Shown here: piece after piece, positions 1 through 8,727 of the stretch
How positions within the stretch are numbered: the stretch's first letter is position 1
Layout: each line of letters starts with the position of its first letter
NCBI GenBank assembly: GCA_938743325.2
Contig: OW568879.1
Location: 620,001-684,000, forward strand
From: Pycnococcus provasolii
Lineage: Eukaryota; Chlorophyta; Pseudoscourfieldiophyceae; Pseudoscourfieldiales; Pycnococcaceae
Direction: 5' to 3'
Length of the DNA: 64,000 bases
The notes under the pieces: generated by a model
Told to the model about the DNA's origin: nothing
Database searches by the model: none
Seen by the model: only the letters and a program-made list of their open reading frames with translations
Made by a program: the position numbers and the translations under genes

Positions 1-688
1 CTCTTGTTTCCTCTTCTCTCTGCTTTTCTTCGCAGTTTCGCAGTTTCCCTTTTTCCCTACGGTGGTACTACGAAGTACGAAACATCTCGCTGAGCTCACT
101 CGAGTGAGCGCTTGAGGACACAGACAGATGTTGACCAGCGTGTCAGCGCTGTGTGTGACTCCACATGTGACCGTTTCATACATACATCTGAATACACCGA
201 AAGACTACGATAATCTTTTCGCAACAAATCCGCCATGTTCTCTACAAATTTACCACCAGATAGATGGAGCAGGTCCATGATTTGAACCGTTGGCAGTGGT
301 GGCGACGACAACGACTGGCAATAAGCGAGCGCAAGCGGAGCTCTCACGACGCCATAATAATAATAGCACGTTCGAAATCACCAGCGCGACGTAAATATGC
401 GCTGGATGGGGAATGTGAGTGGTGTGTGATTGGACGACCTGTTGTTGGACGAAGTAAAGCATGTTCAACTACTTGATGAATGAGCAATCACACGTTTACA
501 GCAACTCGTCATGAATGTGCCGCCACTGAGGATAATCTCCTCAATTGATGGCACCAGTAAGACTTTTACACATACGTGACTGTTTCCCCCCCTCGACGTC
601 GTTTTCCTTAAAAGAGGGAAAACGCCGTTGGCGTTGTTCTGCGCCCAACATTAGCAACATTAACATTTGCAACTCTCGGTCCTCTCAG
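1..688. other. Spacer at left edge, no supported gene
   Basis: Only short open frames lie here, in both directions, with no recognisable domain, no convincing codon bias and no signal peptide. The first 60 bases are pyrimidine-rich and contain two CAG trinucleotides, so they could be the end of an intron or a leader of a gene lying to the left, but nothing downstream supports an exon. The stretch next to position 689 is probably the 3' untranslated region of the Cys-rich gene read on the minus strand. Confidence 0.4.
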
Positions 689-1336
689 CTAGAAGCCAAA
701 CGGCTTGCCCTCATCGCACACCCAAGCGCTTATGAGGTCGTTGTACTTGGCGGCTTCGCAATTGGGACTGATGAGGCAGCGATCGTACTGCGTGCTGTCG
801 TCGACGTTCTCGCCGTCATTGCAGTACCAGCCTTCACCCATCGAGCACCCGTTGTCGTTGCAGCACTGCGAGTCGCAGTAGCCGGCGCCGCCGTTGCAGC
901 CCGTGTGGATGTAGCATCCCTTCCCTCCCCCGTCGCCCTCGTGACCGCACACCCACGTGCGCAGCACCTCGTTGAACTGGGCGTACTTGCAATTGCGGTG
1001 GATCTCGCACCTGTCGAAGACCGTGGAGGCGTCGATGGCTCCGCCGTCGTTGCAGAACCACGCCGGTCCTCCTCCCCAGCACCCGCCGTTGTTGTTGCAG
1101 CAGTCCCAGTCGCAGTACCCCGCGCCGCCGTTGCAGCCCTCGTGGATGTAGCACGCGTCGTTCAGGAACCCACCGCCGTTCCCGTCGTGCGGCAGGAGTC
1201 CGCCGACGTTCTCCTTGACCTGCTCGACCACCTTCGACGGGTCCGGGACAACAAGCGCGTTGGCAACAAAGAGCGCAGTCGCGGACAGCAGCAGATATAC
1301 GGCGGCGGCAATCGTAATGACGGACATCGCTGCCAT
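689..1336 (-). CDS. Small secreted Cys-rich protein with two repeats
   Basis: A 215-residue protein of unknown function. The start is the ATG at 1336, followed by a hydrophobic leader (about residues 5-28) that looks like a signal peptide. Two homologous Cys-rich units follow (about residues 61-133 and 139-207). Each begins C-Y-I-H-x-G-C-N-G-G-A-G-Y-C-D and continues with a CC pair, a W/F-C-N-D segment and a terminal W-V-C. The even, well-spaced cysteines suggest disulfide-bonded modules in the secretory pathway or cell wall. An upstream extension of the frame to 1678 is Lys/Arg-rich and lacks the signal peptide position, so it was not used. It is divergent from the metalloprotease at 1769. 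I do not recognise the family; a lectin or small extracellular binding protein is only a guess. Confidence 0.72.
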   Translation of the reverse strand: MAAMSVITIAAAVYLLLSATALFVANALVVPDPSKVVEQVKENVGGLLPHDGNGGGFLNDACYIHEGCNGGAGYCDWDCCNNNGGCWGGGPAWFCNDGGAIDASTVFDRCEIHRNCKYAQFNEVLRTWVCGHEGDGGGKGCYIHTGCNGGAGYCDSQCCNDNGCSMGEGWYCNDGENVDDSTQYDRCLISPNCEAAKYNDLISAWVCDEGKPFGF

Positions 1337-1768
1337 CGCTCGCTGCGGTCGGTTGTGGTGATGGGGCCCGCTCGCTGCGTTGGGAAGAAGAAGAAGAAAG
1401 AGGGAGGGAGGGGTTTCTTCACATATCACATGACATAATGTGTCATAATGTGACATATCAGATATTTTCCTCCTCCTAACCCCTAACGCCCCAATCCAGG
1501 TTTTACCGAAAATATCGAAATCGGTTCCGATACGCGAACTAAAGATTATGTGACTCTTGGACTCTTTTTGTCGGACGTGACGACGCCATTTTTTATTCTT
1601 GGACTCTGTTTTTCGGAGACAATTATTTTTGGACTCATTCTGTCCAGTAACGAGGTATACAAATGATGTCAGAACCACGCCTTATGATGTCAGACCACGC
1701 CTTATCGCCAAATTTCGTGCGATATGCGATTCGACTCATCAGCACCACCACCACGACAAATACAAAAG
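1337..1768. other. Divergent spacer, Cys-rich gene / metalloprotease 1
   Basis: About 430 bp separate the two divergent ATGs. On the plus strand it holds an AAGAAGAAGAAG-type purine tract just upstream of the minus-strand gene (C/T-rich on that gene's coding strand) and a short telomere-like CCTAACCCCTAAC motif at 1475-1492. The right half is A/T-rich with no repeats. No coding content is supported. Confidence 0.5.
1475..1492 (-). repeat. Short telomere-like motif
   Basis: Two adjacent TTAGGG-like units, G-rich on the minus strand, about 140 bp upstream of the minus-strand ATG at 1336. One of a series of such motifs placed upstream of genes in this window, with the G-rich strand being the coding strand of the nearby gene. 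Confidence 0.45.
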
Positions 1769-3367
1769 ATGGCGGTCATGCTCTGCCGTACGACGAGTAG
1801 TTGTCTGGCAGTCGTCGTCGTCGTCATGCTCGTCGTCGCCAAGGTGGCTCATACCCGCCGGGATGTCGTCCGCAAGGGCAGGAGGTTGCCCAAAGGTGCT
1901 CGATTATTCGAGGGTGACATCATCATCAAGAGCGACTCCGATCGATGTCGTATGTCTCAGATGGGATACAACGTCAGCTTGCCAGAGGGTGGGTGCGACG
2001 AAGAGGAGAGCAGCCCACTCAGTTTCAAAAAGCGTGGCTCGCTGAGCTTTCGGTACCGAGGATATTACTGGCTGGACTACTATGACGCGAACTACCAACG
2101 CCCGAGCGGCAGGTCCGGCACGTACAAGATCCCGTACAGCTTCCAAAGCACATACCCCTATAGCAAGACGAAGATTCGCGACGCCCTCGCCGCTCTCTCA
2201 GCCGCAACGGACTACGCCGTCACGTTCGTCCGTCGGACCAACCAAGTGCGTTACATCCGAGTCGTCGATGGCGGTCGCGGTCGTTGCTGGTCATACATCG
2301 GAAAGAGATCATCCGGTACCTCCCAAGATCTTTCACTCGGAAAAAATTGTGTCAAGACACATACCATCCAACACGAGTTCATGCACGCGCTTGGGTTCTT
2401 TCACGAACAGTCACGCCCAGATCGTAATAGCAACGTGTTCATCCACTTCGGCAATATTAAAGCTGGCAAGGAATCCAACTTTGATACATCGCGCAGTATC
2501 GACAGCATGGGATCGAGTTACGACATCAAATCGATCATGCACTACAGTCCGAAGGCATGGTCAAGGAATGGTGCGCCTACCATTACTCGACGGGTCAACG
2601 GCTGCTCGCCAGCGGATATCGGAACAACAAAATACAAGTCCATTCCCGATAAGTGCAAGTACAGGAGAGGCAAGGTCTTGTCGGACTCTGACGCTGCACA
2701 GCTTCAGTTCATGTACGGATGTAGTCCAAGATCGACTCGACCATGTGAGGCCGTCGTCACGGTAGAGCAGACGTACTCGTACAGCACGGGATCGTGGGAG
2801 TCGTGCTCGAAGTCGTGCGGAGGAGGCACGCAGACGCGATCAGTCACCTGCGAAAGCTCGGACGGACAGAGCGTGGCGGAGTCGTCGTGCTCGGACTCGA
2901 AGCCGTCGACATCTCAGGCGTGCAACACGCAGGCATGCATCACGTACTCGTACAGCACGGGATCGTGGGAGTCGTGCTCGAAGTCGTGCGGAGGAGGCAC
3001 GCAGACGCGATCAGTCACCTGCGAAAGCTCGGACGGACAGAGCGTGGCGGAGTCGTCGTGCTCGGACTCGAAGCCGTCGACATCTCAGGCGTGCAACACG
3101 CAGGCATGCATCACGTACTCGTACAGCACGGGATCGTGGGAGTCGTGCTCGAAGTCGTGCGGAGGAGGCACGCAGACGCGATCAGTCACCTGCGAAAGCT
3201 CGGACGGACAGAGCGTGGCGGAGTCGTCGTGCTCGGACTCGAAGCCGTCGACATCTCAGGCGTGCAACACGCAGGCATGCTCGCCACCGCCGCCGCCGCC
3301 GCCGCCGCCACCGCCACCGCCGCTGCCGTCTTGGCTGCAGGGGCTGCTGGGAGGTTATGGCTTTTGA
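1769..3367 (+). CDS. Secreted astacin-like metalloprotease with 3 TSP1 repeats
   Basis: A 532-residue zinc endopeptidase of the astacin (M12A) family. A signal peptide (about residues 1-27) precedes a short propeptide with the astacin FxGD aspartate-switch motif (FEGD). The catalytic domain carries the extended zinc site HEFMHALGFFHE starting at residue 202, followed by the Met-turn SIMHY. Cysteines around GRCWSYIG match the astacin disulfide framework. Three TSP1 domains of 57 residues follow from residue 335, each with WESCSKSCGGGTQTRSVTC. They are identical in protein and nearly so in DNA. A polyproline run and a short tail, WLQGLLGGYGF, end the chain. The ATG at 1769 was chosen because it opens directly into the signal peptide; the ATG at 1778 aligns with the start of the downstream paralogue and is also possible. 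Substrate unknown; extracellular matrix or cell-wall processing is plausible. Confidence 0.88.
   Translation: MAVMLCRTTSSCLAVVVVVMLVVAKVAHTRRDVVRKGRRLPKGARLFEGDIIIKSDSDRCRMSQMGYNVSLPEGGCDEEESSPLSFKKRGSLSFRYRGYYWLDYYDANYQRPSGRSGTYKIPYSFQSTYPYSKTKIRDALAALSAATDYAVTFVRRTNQVRYIRVVDGGRGRCWSYIGKRSSGTSQDLSLGKNCVKTHTIQHEFMHALGFFHEQSRPDRNSNVFIHFGNIKAGKESNFDTSRSIDSMGSSYDIKSIMHYSPKAWSRNGAPTITRRVNGCSPADIGTTKYKSIPDKCKYRRGKVLSDSDAAQLQFMYGCSPRSTRPCEAVVTVEQTYSYSTGSWESCSKSCGGGTQTRSVTCESSDGQSVAESSCSDSKPSTSQACNTQACITYSYSTGSWESCSKSCGGGTQTRSVTCESSDGQSVAESSCSDSKPSTSQACNTQACITYSYSTGSWESCSKSCGGGTQTRSVTCESSDGQSVAESSCSDSKPSTSQACNTQACSPPPPPPPPPPPPPLPSWLQGLLGGYGF
2771..3280 (+). repeat. Three tandem 171-bp TSP1-coding repeats
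   Basis: Units begin at 2771, 2942 and 3113 with the same bases and show no difference that I could find up to the point where the third runs into the polyproline segment. Each encodes one 57-residue TSP1 domain. Near-perfect identity at synonymous positions means recent expansion or ongoing gene conversion. Confidence 0.9.
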
Positions 3368-3427
3368 CTGGAAGTCTTTCTAGAAAAAGCCAAAGAAGAA
3401 GCCCAAGAAAACGAGTGAAAAACCCTT

Positions 3428-3577
3428 GAGGGCTTGAACACACACGAACGAATAATACATACTGGGACACTGACACCCAGAGAGAAGAGTGAGAGAAACC
3501 GTTTGTTGCAAAACTCAACTGTTTGTTGCTGAACATTGCAGATGTTCTAGTTTTTCTTTTCGTTTAGGTTTTGTAAT
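3428..3577 (+). repeat. 3' flank shared by both metalloprotease genes, copy 1
   Basis: This segment begins GAGGGCTTGAACACACACGA and runs to a TGTAA motif. It matches 5805-5946 behind the second gene with a few substitutions and short indels. It shows that the duplication that made the pair included the 3' untranslated region, and that the copies are young enough for untranslated DNA to still align. Confidence 0.85.
3572..3576 (+). terminator. Candidate TGTAA poly(A) signal, metalloprotease 1
   Basis: TGTAA at the end of the conserved 3' flank, about 205 bp after the stop. The same motif in the same context sits at 5941-5945 behind the paralogue, which strengthens the reading as a cleavage/polyadenylation signal. 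Confidence 0.5.
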
Positions 3578-3871
3578 CACGCACGAGTCAGTAGTCACGA
3601 GTCACACAGGCTAACTATTTCCTGAAATCAATCATCACAGTAATCAATCAATCTTTCTAGAATTTTCAAGACGACGTGTAATTTCTGGACAGCCGCGCCA
3701 ACCAAGCCCAACCGACGTATGTCGCCCTGGAGCCCGCCATGGGGCCCACCATGCCCATGCCCATGGGGGTGAGTGAGCTTGGAACATCCATGCCAACATG
3801 CCAACAATGATGGGACGTTTTATTTCATGGAGAAAGGGTGTCTGTCCCCAGTGGTTCAGCCAGGAAAAAAT

Positions 3872-4036
3872 GATCTAAGTTCGGTCGGGGGAACTGGTCG
3901 GGACTCGGGAATAAATGATCTAACTTCGGTCGGGGGAACTGGTCGGGACTCGAGTGGAAATGATCAAACTTCGGTCGGGGGAACTGGTCGGGACTCGAGT
4001 GGAATGATCTAACTTCGGTCGGGGGAACTGGTCGGG
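3872..4036 (+). repeat. G-rich tandem repeat, about 4 x 45 bp
   Basis: Units start at 3872, 3917, 3962 and 4006 (periods 45, 45, 44). Each contains CTTCGGTCGGGGGAACTGG and ends GGTCGGGACTCG or a truncated form. The array lies about 255-420 bp upstream of metalloprotease 2, with its G-rich strand on that gene's coding strand. Confidence 0.85.
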
Positions 4037-4290
4037 AAAATTCTCCCATGGCGCCCGGGGGGCGGCCGGCAGGGAGGGCTGTCCCCGTAGATCCCTCAGA
4101 CCCCCATTATTGGGGCCTACGCAAGCTAAGCCCTAATAATAAAAATCCGACTCATCCATCATATCATCATCCATAGTAGTTTCATCAATACTTCAAGCGA
4201 TAAGCGAATCCTTCACGCGAGAGGGGCAAACAACAAGCAGCACCATCACCACCACGAATTCAACAACAACAACGAAGAAACACATACTTC

Positions 4291-5781
4291 ATGCTCTGCC
4301 GTACGACGAGTTGTTGTTTGGCAGTCGTCGGCGTCGTCATCCTCGTCGTCGTCGCCAATGTGGCTCGTGCGCAAGATAGCCTCTTGCCCGAAGGTGCTGA
4401 ATTCCTCGAGGGTGACATCATCATCACGAGCGACTCCGATCGATGTCGTATGTCTCAGATGGGACACAACGTCAGCTTGCCAGAGGGTGGGTGCGACGAA
4501 GAGGAGAGCAGCCCACTCAGTTCCACGCAGCGTGGTACGCTGAGCTTTCGGTACCGTGGTGACTACTGGCTGAACAACTATGACGCGAACTACCGACGCC
4601 CGAGCGGCAGGTCCGGCACGTACAAGATCCCGTACAGCTTCCAAAGCACATACGGCGGTGACAGGACGAAGATTGGCAACGCCCTCGCCGCTCTCTCAGC
4701 CGCAACGGACTACGCCGTCACGTTCGTCCGTCGGACCAACCAAGTGCCTTACCTCCGAGTCATCGATGGCGGTGGCTGCTGGTCATACATCGGAAAGAGA
4801 TCATCCGGTACCTCCCAAGACCTTTCACTCGGAAACGGTTGTGTCTGGAAACGTCTCATCCAACACGAGTTCATGCACGCGCTTGGGATCTTTCACGAAC
4901 AGTCACGCCTAGATCGTAACAGCAACGTGTTCATCCACTTCGGCAATATTAAAGCTGGCATGGAATCCAACTTTAATACACAGCGCAGAATCGACAGCAT
5001 GGGATCGGGTTACGACATCAAATCGATCATGCACTACGGTGCGAAGACATTCTCAAGGAATGGTGCGCCTACCATTACTCGACGGGTCAACGGCTGCTCG
5101 CCAGCGGATATCGGAACAACAAAATACAAGTCCATTCCCGATAAGTGCAAGTACAAGACAGGCAAGGTCTTGACGGACTCTGACGCTACACGGGTTCAGT
5201 TCATGTACGGATGTGGTCCAAGATCGACTCGACCATGTGAGGCCGTCGTCACGGTAGAGCAGACGTACTCGTACAGCACGGGATCGTGGGAGTCGTGCTC
5301 GGCGTCGTGCGGAGGAGGCACGCAGACGCGATTAGTCACCTGCGAAGGCTCGGACAAACAGGTTGTGGCGGACTCGTTGTGCTCGTCCGACTCGAAGCCG
5401 TCGACATCTCAGGCGTGCAACACGCAGGCATGCATCACGTACTCGTACAGCACGCCGGGCTCGTGGTCGCAGTGCTCGGCGTCGTGCGGAGGAGGCACGC
5501 AGACGCGATCAGTCACCTGCGAAAGCTCGGACGGACAGAGCGTGGCGGACTCGTTGTGCTCGTCCGACTCGAAGCCGTCGACATCTCAGGCATGCAACAC
5601 GCAGGAATGCCCCACCTGTAACAAGAGAGAGTGCGAGCGCGTGATCAAGCGCCAGGTCAAAAAAAGGAGGAAAGCTTGCCTCAAAAACGGCAAAACAAAA
5701 AAACAGTGCGACACAGAGAAAAAAAGATTCAAAAATGGAAAGTGCGGCAACTTAAGGAGGCGGAAGAAGACTTGCCCTTAA
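4291..5781 (+). CDS. Secreted astacin-like metalloprotease with 2 TSP1 repeats
   Basis: A 496-residue tandem paralogue of the preceding gene. Order: signal peptide (about residues 1-27), propeptide with FLEGD (the Asp switch shifted by one residue from FxGD), and astacin catalytic domain with HEFMHALGIFHE from residue 192 and SIMHY Met-turn. Two TSP1 domains follow (about 325-382 and 383-440), then a strongly basic Lys/Arg- and Cys-containing tail (about 441-496) that replaces the polyproline tail of copy 1. The two TSP1 domains here differ from each other, unlike the identical three in copy 1. The catalytic domains align almost end to end, so the pair arose by tandem duplication, and the C-terminal tails then diverged or were exchanged. 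The basic tail could bind anionic polysaccharide or be proteolytically removed; that is inference. Confidence 0.88.
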   Translation: MLCRTTSCCLAVVGVVILVVVANVARAQDSLLPEGAEFLEGDIIITSDSDRCRMSQMGHNVSLPEGGCDEEESSPLSSTQRGTLSFRYRGDYWLNNYDANYRRPSGRSGTYKIPYSFQSTYGGDRTKIGNALAALSAATDYAVTFVRRTNQVPYLRVIDGGGCWSYIGKRSSGTSQDLSLGNGCVWKRLIQHEFMHALGIFHEQSRLDRNSNVFIHFGNIKAGMESNFNTQRRIDSMGSGYDIKSIMHYGAKTFSRNGAPTITRRVNGCSPADIGTTKYKSIPDKCKYKTGKVLTDSDATRVQFMYGCGPRSTRPCEAVVTVEQTYSYSTGSWESCSASCGGGTQTRLVTCEGSDKQVVADSLCSSDSKPSTSQACNTQACITYSYSTPGSWSQCSASCGGGTQTRSVTCESSDGQSVADSLCSSDSKPSTSQACNTQECPTCNKRECERVIKRQVKKRRKACLKNGKTKKQCDTEKKRFKNGKCGNLRRRKKTCP

Positions 5782-5804
5782 GACTTAAGAATAACTACCT
5801 TGAG

Positions 5805-5946
5805 GAGGGCTTGAACACACACGAATAATACATACTGGGACACTGACAGCCAGAGAGAAGGGTGAGAGAAACCGTTTGTTGCAAAACTCAATTTTTGCTG
5901 AACACTGCAGATGTTCTAGTTTTTCTTTTCGTTTTGGTTTTGTAAT
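5805..5946 (+). repeat. 3' flank shared by both metalloprotease genes, copy 2
   Basis: Counterpart of 3428-3577. It is close in sequence, differing by small indels such as loss of a CTGTTTGTTG-like stretch. It ends at TGTAA 5941-5945 immediately before the convergent 3' end of the photolyase/hydrolase gene. Confidence 0.85.
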
Positions 5947-5988
5947 GTCGGTTCAAAAAAAAAAACATGAGTGATAAACAAACTTTCC

Positions 5989-8286
5989 TTAAGAAACTTT
6001 CATTATAAAGCTGTGGATCGCCTCCGCCACTTCCTGAGGAGCCTCGTCGTGTGGGCAATGGCCAGCCTCCAATGGGACGCGCACGAGAGACCCGTTCTCC
6101 TCAGAAGCCACCTCCAAATACATGCCATAACGTTTCGCCGCCTGCCCGCCTCCCAACGGGTCATTCATCCCGGTCGCCACCAAAACGCGACCACCGTACC
6201 CCTCCATGAGCTCATTCTTCGTGATTGGAGTGGGCAACTTCGCTCCAGATGTGAGGACGTTCACCGCGCCAGGATCATTGCTATCTCGCAAAATGTTCTT
6301 CGTGAGCGAATCGTCAACAGCATCAGGATTGTTCGGGTACACCTGCCTGCATATTCTCGCGATGTTTGGCTGCAAATAGGCGAACAGCGCACGGCCTCCC
6401 GCCGTCAAAAGCCAGCTTGGCGGCGGCTTGAGCGGCTCCAAGATATCCGCGCCATCCTCTGCCATCGCCACGGCGAGAGTTCGCCCACCACGGGACGCGC
6501 GCTCCGCAGCTTCCTCCTCGCGCGTGATGAGACGTCCGGCACTATTGAGCAGAATCACACCAACGCACGTCTTCTTGCCGAGGGATGCAGCCGCGCTCAT
6601 GGCGGTGTATCCTCCAATCGAGTTGCCCGCCAGGTACGAGGGCTGGCAAACAACCTGTTTGACGAAGTCGCACACGAGCTGCTCCCAGAGATACTGCGTG
6701 TACGATATTGGCGGTTTTTGTGCGTGCCCAAATCCAATGAGGTCCACCGCATAGCACGTGTGACCTTTTGTGGCAAGCTCTTCCATGAGATCGTCCCACT
6801 GGCGAGCGGATGCACCGAACCCGTGCACACAAACGACGGGTGCGCTAGACGATGATTGGCGCCCAGCTTCGGGCTCGATGGTGGTGTATCTGACGTAGAA
6901 CCCGTGCCACTTCCAATAGTGCACCTTCACCCGTGAAGTTGAGCCAGTGCTGTCCTGCAACAGATCGTGCCATGCAAGCCGACGATGCCACTCGTTCGCC
7001 TCCACCTGCTGAACGGACGCCTCGAGCGTCGCGAGAGACTCGTCCCAGCTCAGCAGCGGAACAAGCTCACGTTCGATGGGAGCACGCAGGGCAGCACGCA
7101 CCTCGCGCGCGCTGATCGTGCCGAACGCGAGTTGCGTCTGCAGAACACGCGTGATTGGCTCGGCACGGTTTAGTGCCTTCGCCGCAAGAACGCGGGCCAT
7201 CGCGACGTGTTCTCGAGGCTGCCCCCCACTCGCGGGAAGGGTAAGCGGCAGGTGCTTCGCCTGAAAGGATGACGACGATAGCTCAACGGCATCTTTGAGC
7301 AGCTGCAGTGCATGGGCGGTACCAGCGATAGGCTCGCTCAGCCAGATTTCGCTTCCCTCGTCCACGTCTCCTGGCAGGTGCTGTCTTGCGTCACGCCACG
7401 CGGCGAGAACCTCGTCCACCGTTGGCATGCATGTTTCATTTGGAGTTGTCGACGACGACGACGGCAGTTTGTCAGGCGCAGGCTGTGGCGTATCGGCAGC
7501 CGGGACGAGCGCTTCATATCCAGCGTAGCTGACGTATTCCCGGTAGTCTGTGCTGACAGAGGCGAGGGAAGCGCGGTCGAGCGGTCCAAGTCCATCTGAC
7601 CAAAGCGCGTTGGGGAACGAGGCGACGGCGCGCCGGTCGTGCTCGTAGTGCACGGGGTCGGTATGAGCGACGACAACGTCGAATTCTTTGGGAAAGTCGG
7701 CAAGAAACTGCGCAGTTTCCCCGACGGCGACGTGCAAGGTGGCGTTGAGTTTCTGTTTGAGGTCCCCTGCAAGGTTTTCCACCGCACTGTGAAGTGCTCT
7801 GACGTCCCTCGCGCTCATGCACGCGAGTTTGTGCGTGTCGAACACGAAAGCGGTGTGGACATCAGATGTGCACACTTGACAGGCGACTCGCAGTCCTGCG
7901 TGGTCGTGTACTCTCAGGTCATTTATTGTGAAGAGCACTAACGCAGATTTTGCTTTTGCTGATGACGCGTTTGGTATCACAGGCAATAAAGGTGGGAGTG
8001 CAGCAGATGAAGATGAAGATGAAGATGAGGAGGAGGGTGATGTGACTGCAGATGCTGAATATGCTGATGCCGACCCCCTAAGGAACGTCCGATTCTTCTT
8101 TAAAAAGGTAACCTTACCATGACCACGAAACGTATGTGATATGATGGATGATGGGAAACATGAAGGTGAAGATGCGTGTTTCCGAATATTATTCAAGGAG
8201 GTATGCAGACGCTTGTGAATGTGCGTTCTTGATGAAGATGAAGATGACAATGAGGGGGAGTGGGAGTGGGCCATCATCACCACCAT
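5989..8286 (-). CDS. Photolyase N-domain / alpha-beta hydrolase fusion, probably plastid
   Basis: A 765-residue protein. The N-terminus is rich in Ser, Arg and His, as in an organelle transit peptide. A DNA-photolyase alpha/beta (antenna-domain) Rossmann-like part follows, recognised by LVLFTINDLRVHDHAGL and the later VVVAHTDP and LWSDGLGPL stretches. The C-terminal half is an alpha/beta hydrolase: oxyanion segment VHGFGASARQW, nucleophile elbow GNSIGGY, acid in GMNDPLGG and His in EAGHCPHD. The photolyase FAD-binding C-domain is absent, so it should not repair DNA. The same fusion is known in plants (Arabidopsis At4g25290 type); the hydrolase half resembles the pheophytinase/CLD1 group acting on chlorophyll-like esters. 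Substrate is inference. The ATG at 8286 was chosen; ATGs at 8277 and 8274 are also possible, and the frame's extension to 8445 has no supporting feature. Confidence 0.85.
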   Translation of the reverse strand: MVVMMAHSHSPSLSSSSSSRTHIHKRLHTSLNNIRKHASSPSCFPSSIISHTFRGHGKVTFLKKNRTFLRGSASAYSASAVTSPSSSSSSSSSSAALPPLLPVIPNASSAKAKSALVLFTINDLRVHDHAGLRVACQVCTSDVHTAFVFDTHKLACMSARDVRALHSAVENLAGDLKQKLNATLHVAVGETAQFLADFPKEFDVVVAHTDPVHYEHDRRAVASFPNALWSDGLGPLDRASLASVSTDYREYVSYAGYEALVPAADTPQPAPDKLPSSSSTTPNETCMPTVDEVLAAWRDARQHLPGDVDEGSEIWLSEPIAGTAHALQLLKDAVELSSSSFQAKHLPLTLPASGGQPREHVAMARVLAAKALNRAEPITRVLQTQLAFGTISAREVRAALRAPIERELVPLLSWDESLATLEASVQQVEANEWHRRLAWHDLLQDSTGSTSRVKVHYWKWHGFYVRYTTIEPEAGRQSSSSAPVVCVHGFGASARQWDDLMEELATKGHTCYAVDLIGFGHAQKPPISYTQYLWEQLVCDFVKQVVCQPSYLAGNSIGGYTAMSAAASLGKKTCVGVILLNSAGRLITREEEAAERASRGGRTLAVAMAEDGADILEPLKPPPSWLLTAGGRALFAYLQPNIARICRQVYPNNPDAVDDSLTKNILRDSNDPGAVNVLTSGAKLPTPITKNELMEGYGGRVLVATGMNDPLGGGQAAKRYGMYLEVASEENGSLVRVPLEAGHCPHDEAPQEVAEAIHSFIMKVS

Positions 8287-8474
8287 ATTATCAAGAGCAA
8301 GCAAGCAAGCAGTGATGATGAAGTGATTGGGAGGGATGGGAGGGATGGGGAGGCTTTTTTGCTCACTCCACCCCCCTCTACTCAAATAAAGGGGACGAAT
8401 CACATTCGGACCACATTCTATAAATCTCACAACATCTCCGACCACGTATGTACCTGATTGAGACCTTTGAGACC

Positions 8475-8540
8475 CACCCTAAACCTCGACCCTAACCCCT
8501 AATAACCCAAACCCCTAACCCCTAATCCAAACCCCTAATT
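8475..8540 (-). repeat. Degenerate telomere-like array
   Basis: CCCTAA and CCCCTAAT/CCCCTAACC variants on the plus strand, so TTAGGG-like on the minus strand. It is about 190-255 bp upstream of the photolyase-fusion ATG, in that gene's orientation. Confidence 0.7.
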
Positions 8541-8727
8541 AACTTCTGAAATCAAAAAACGACTTTCGAATTTGATTCATTTGGGGGTTTGGCCTTACGC
8601 GTTAGCTTAGACCCCTGCTTAGACCCTGCTCCGCCGCCGCCGCCATCATTATAGACTCCGCTTTCATTCTCAACTCCGGAGGCTCGTGGGTGGACGCATA
8701 GTTCAAATATATCACTCCGTATCTCGT

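Larger units (their letters stand above)
3368..4290. other. Spacer between the two metalloprotease genes
   Basis: About 920 bp. It holds the 3' flank of metalloprotease 1 (3428-3577, duplicated after metalloprotease 2), an imperfect GCCCATG-type run near 3740-3770, the 45-bp tandem repeats at 3872-4036, and a short leader ending in CAACAAC repeats just before the ATG at 4291. The small open frames over the repeats are not convincing genes. Confidence 0.6.

Noticed and set aside
545-1438. Plus-strand Val/Ala-rich frame over the Cys-rich gene
   Set aside because: Composition is that of an antisense frame; the minus frame has a signal peptide and ordered cysteines.
2794-3429. Second plus-strand frame across the TSP1 repeats
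   Set aside because: Repeats the same 57-residue pattern in another phase because the DNA repeats are in register; no TSP1 cysteines and no start context.
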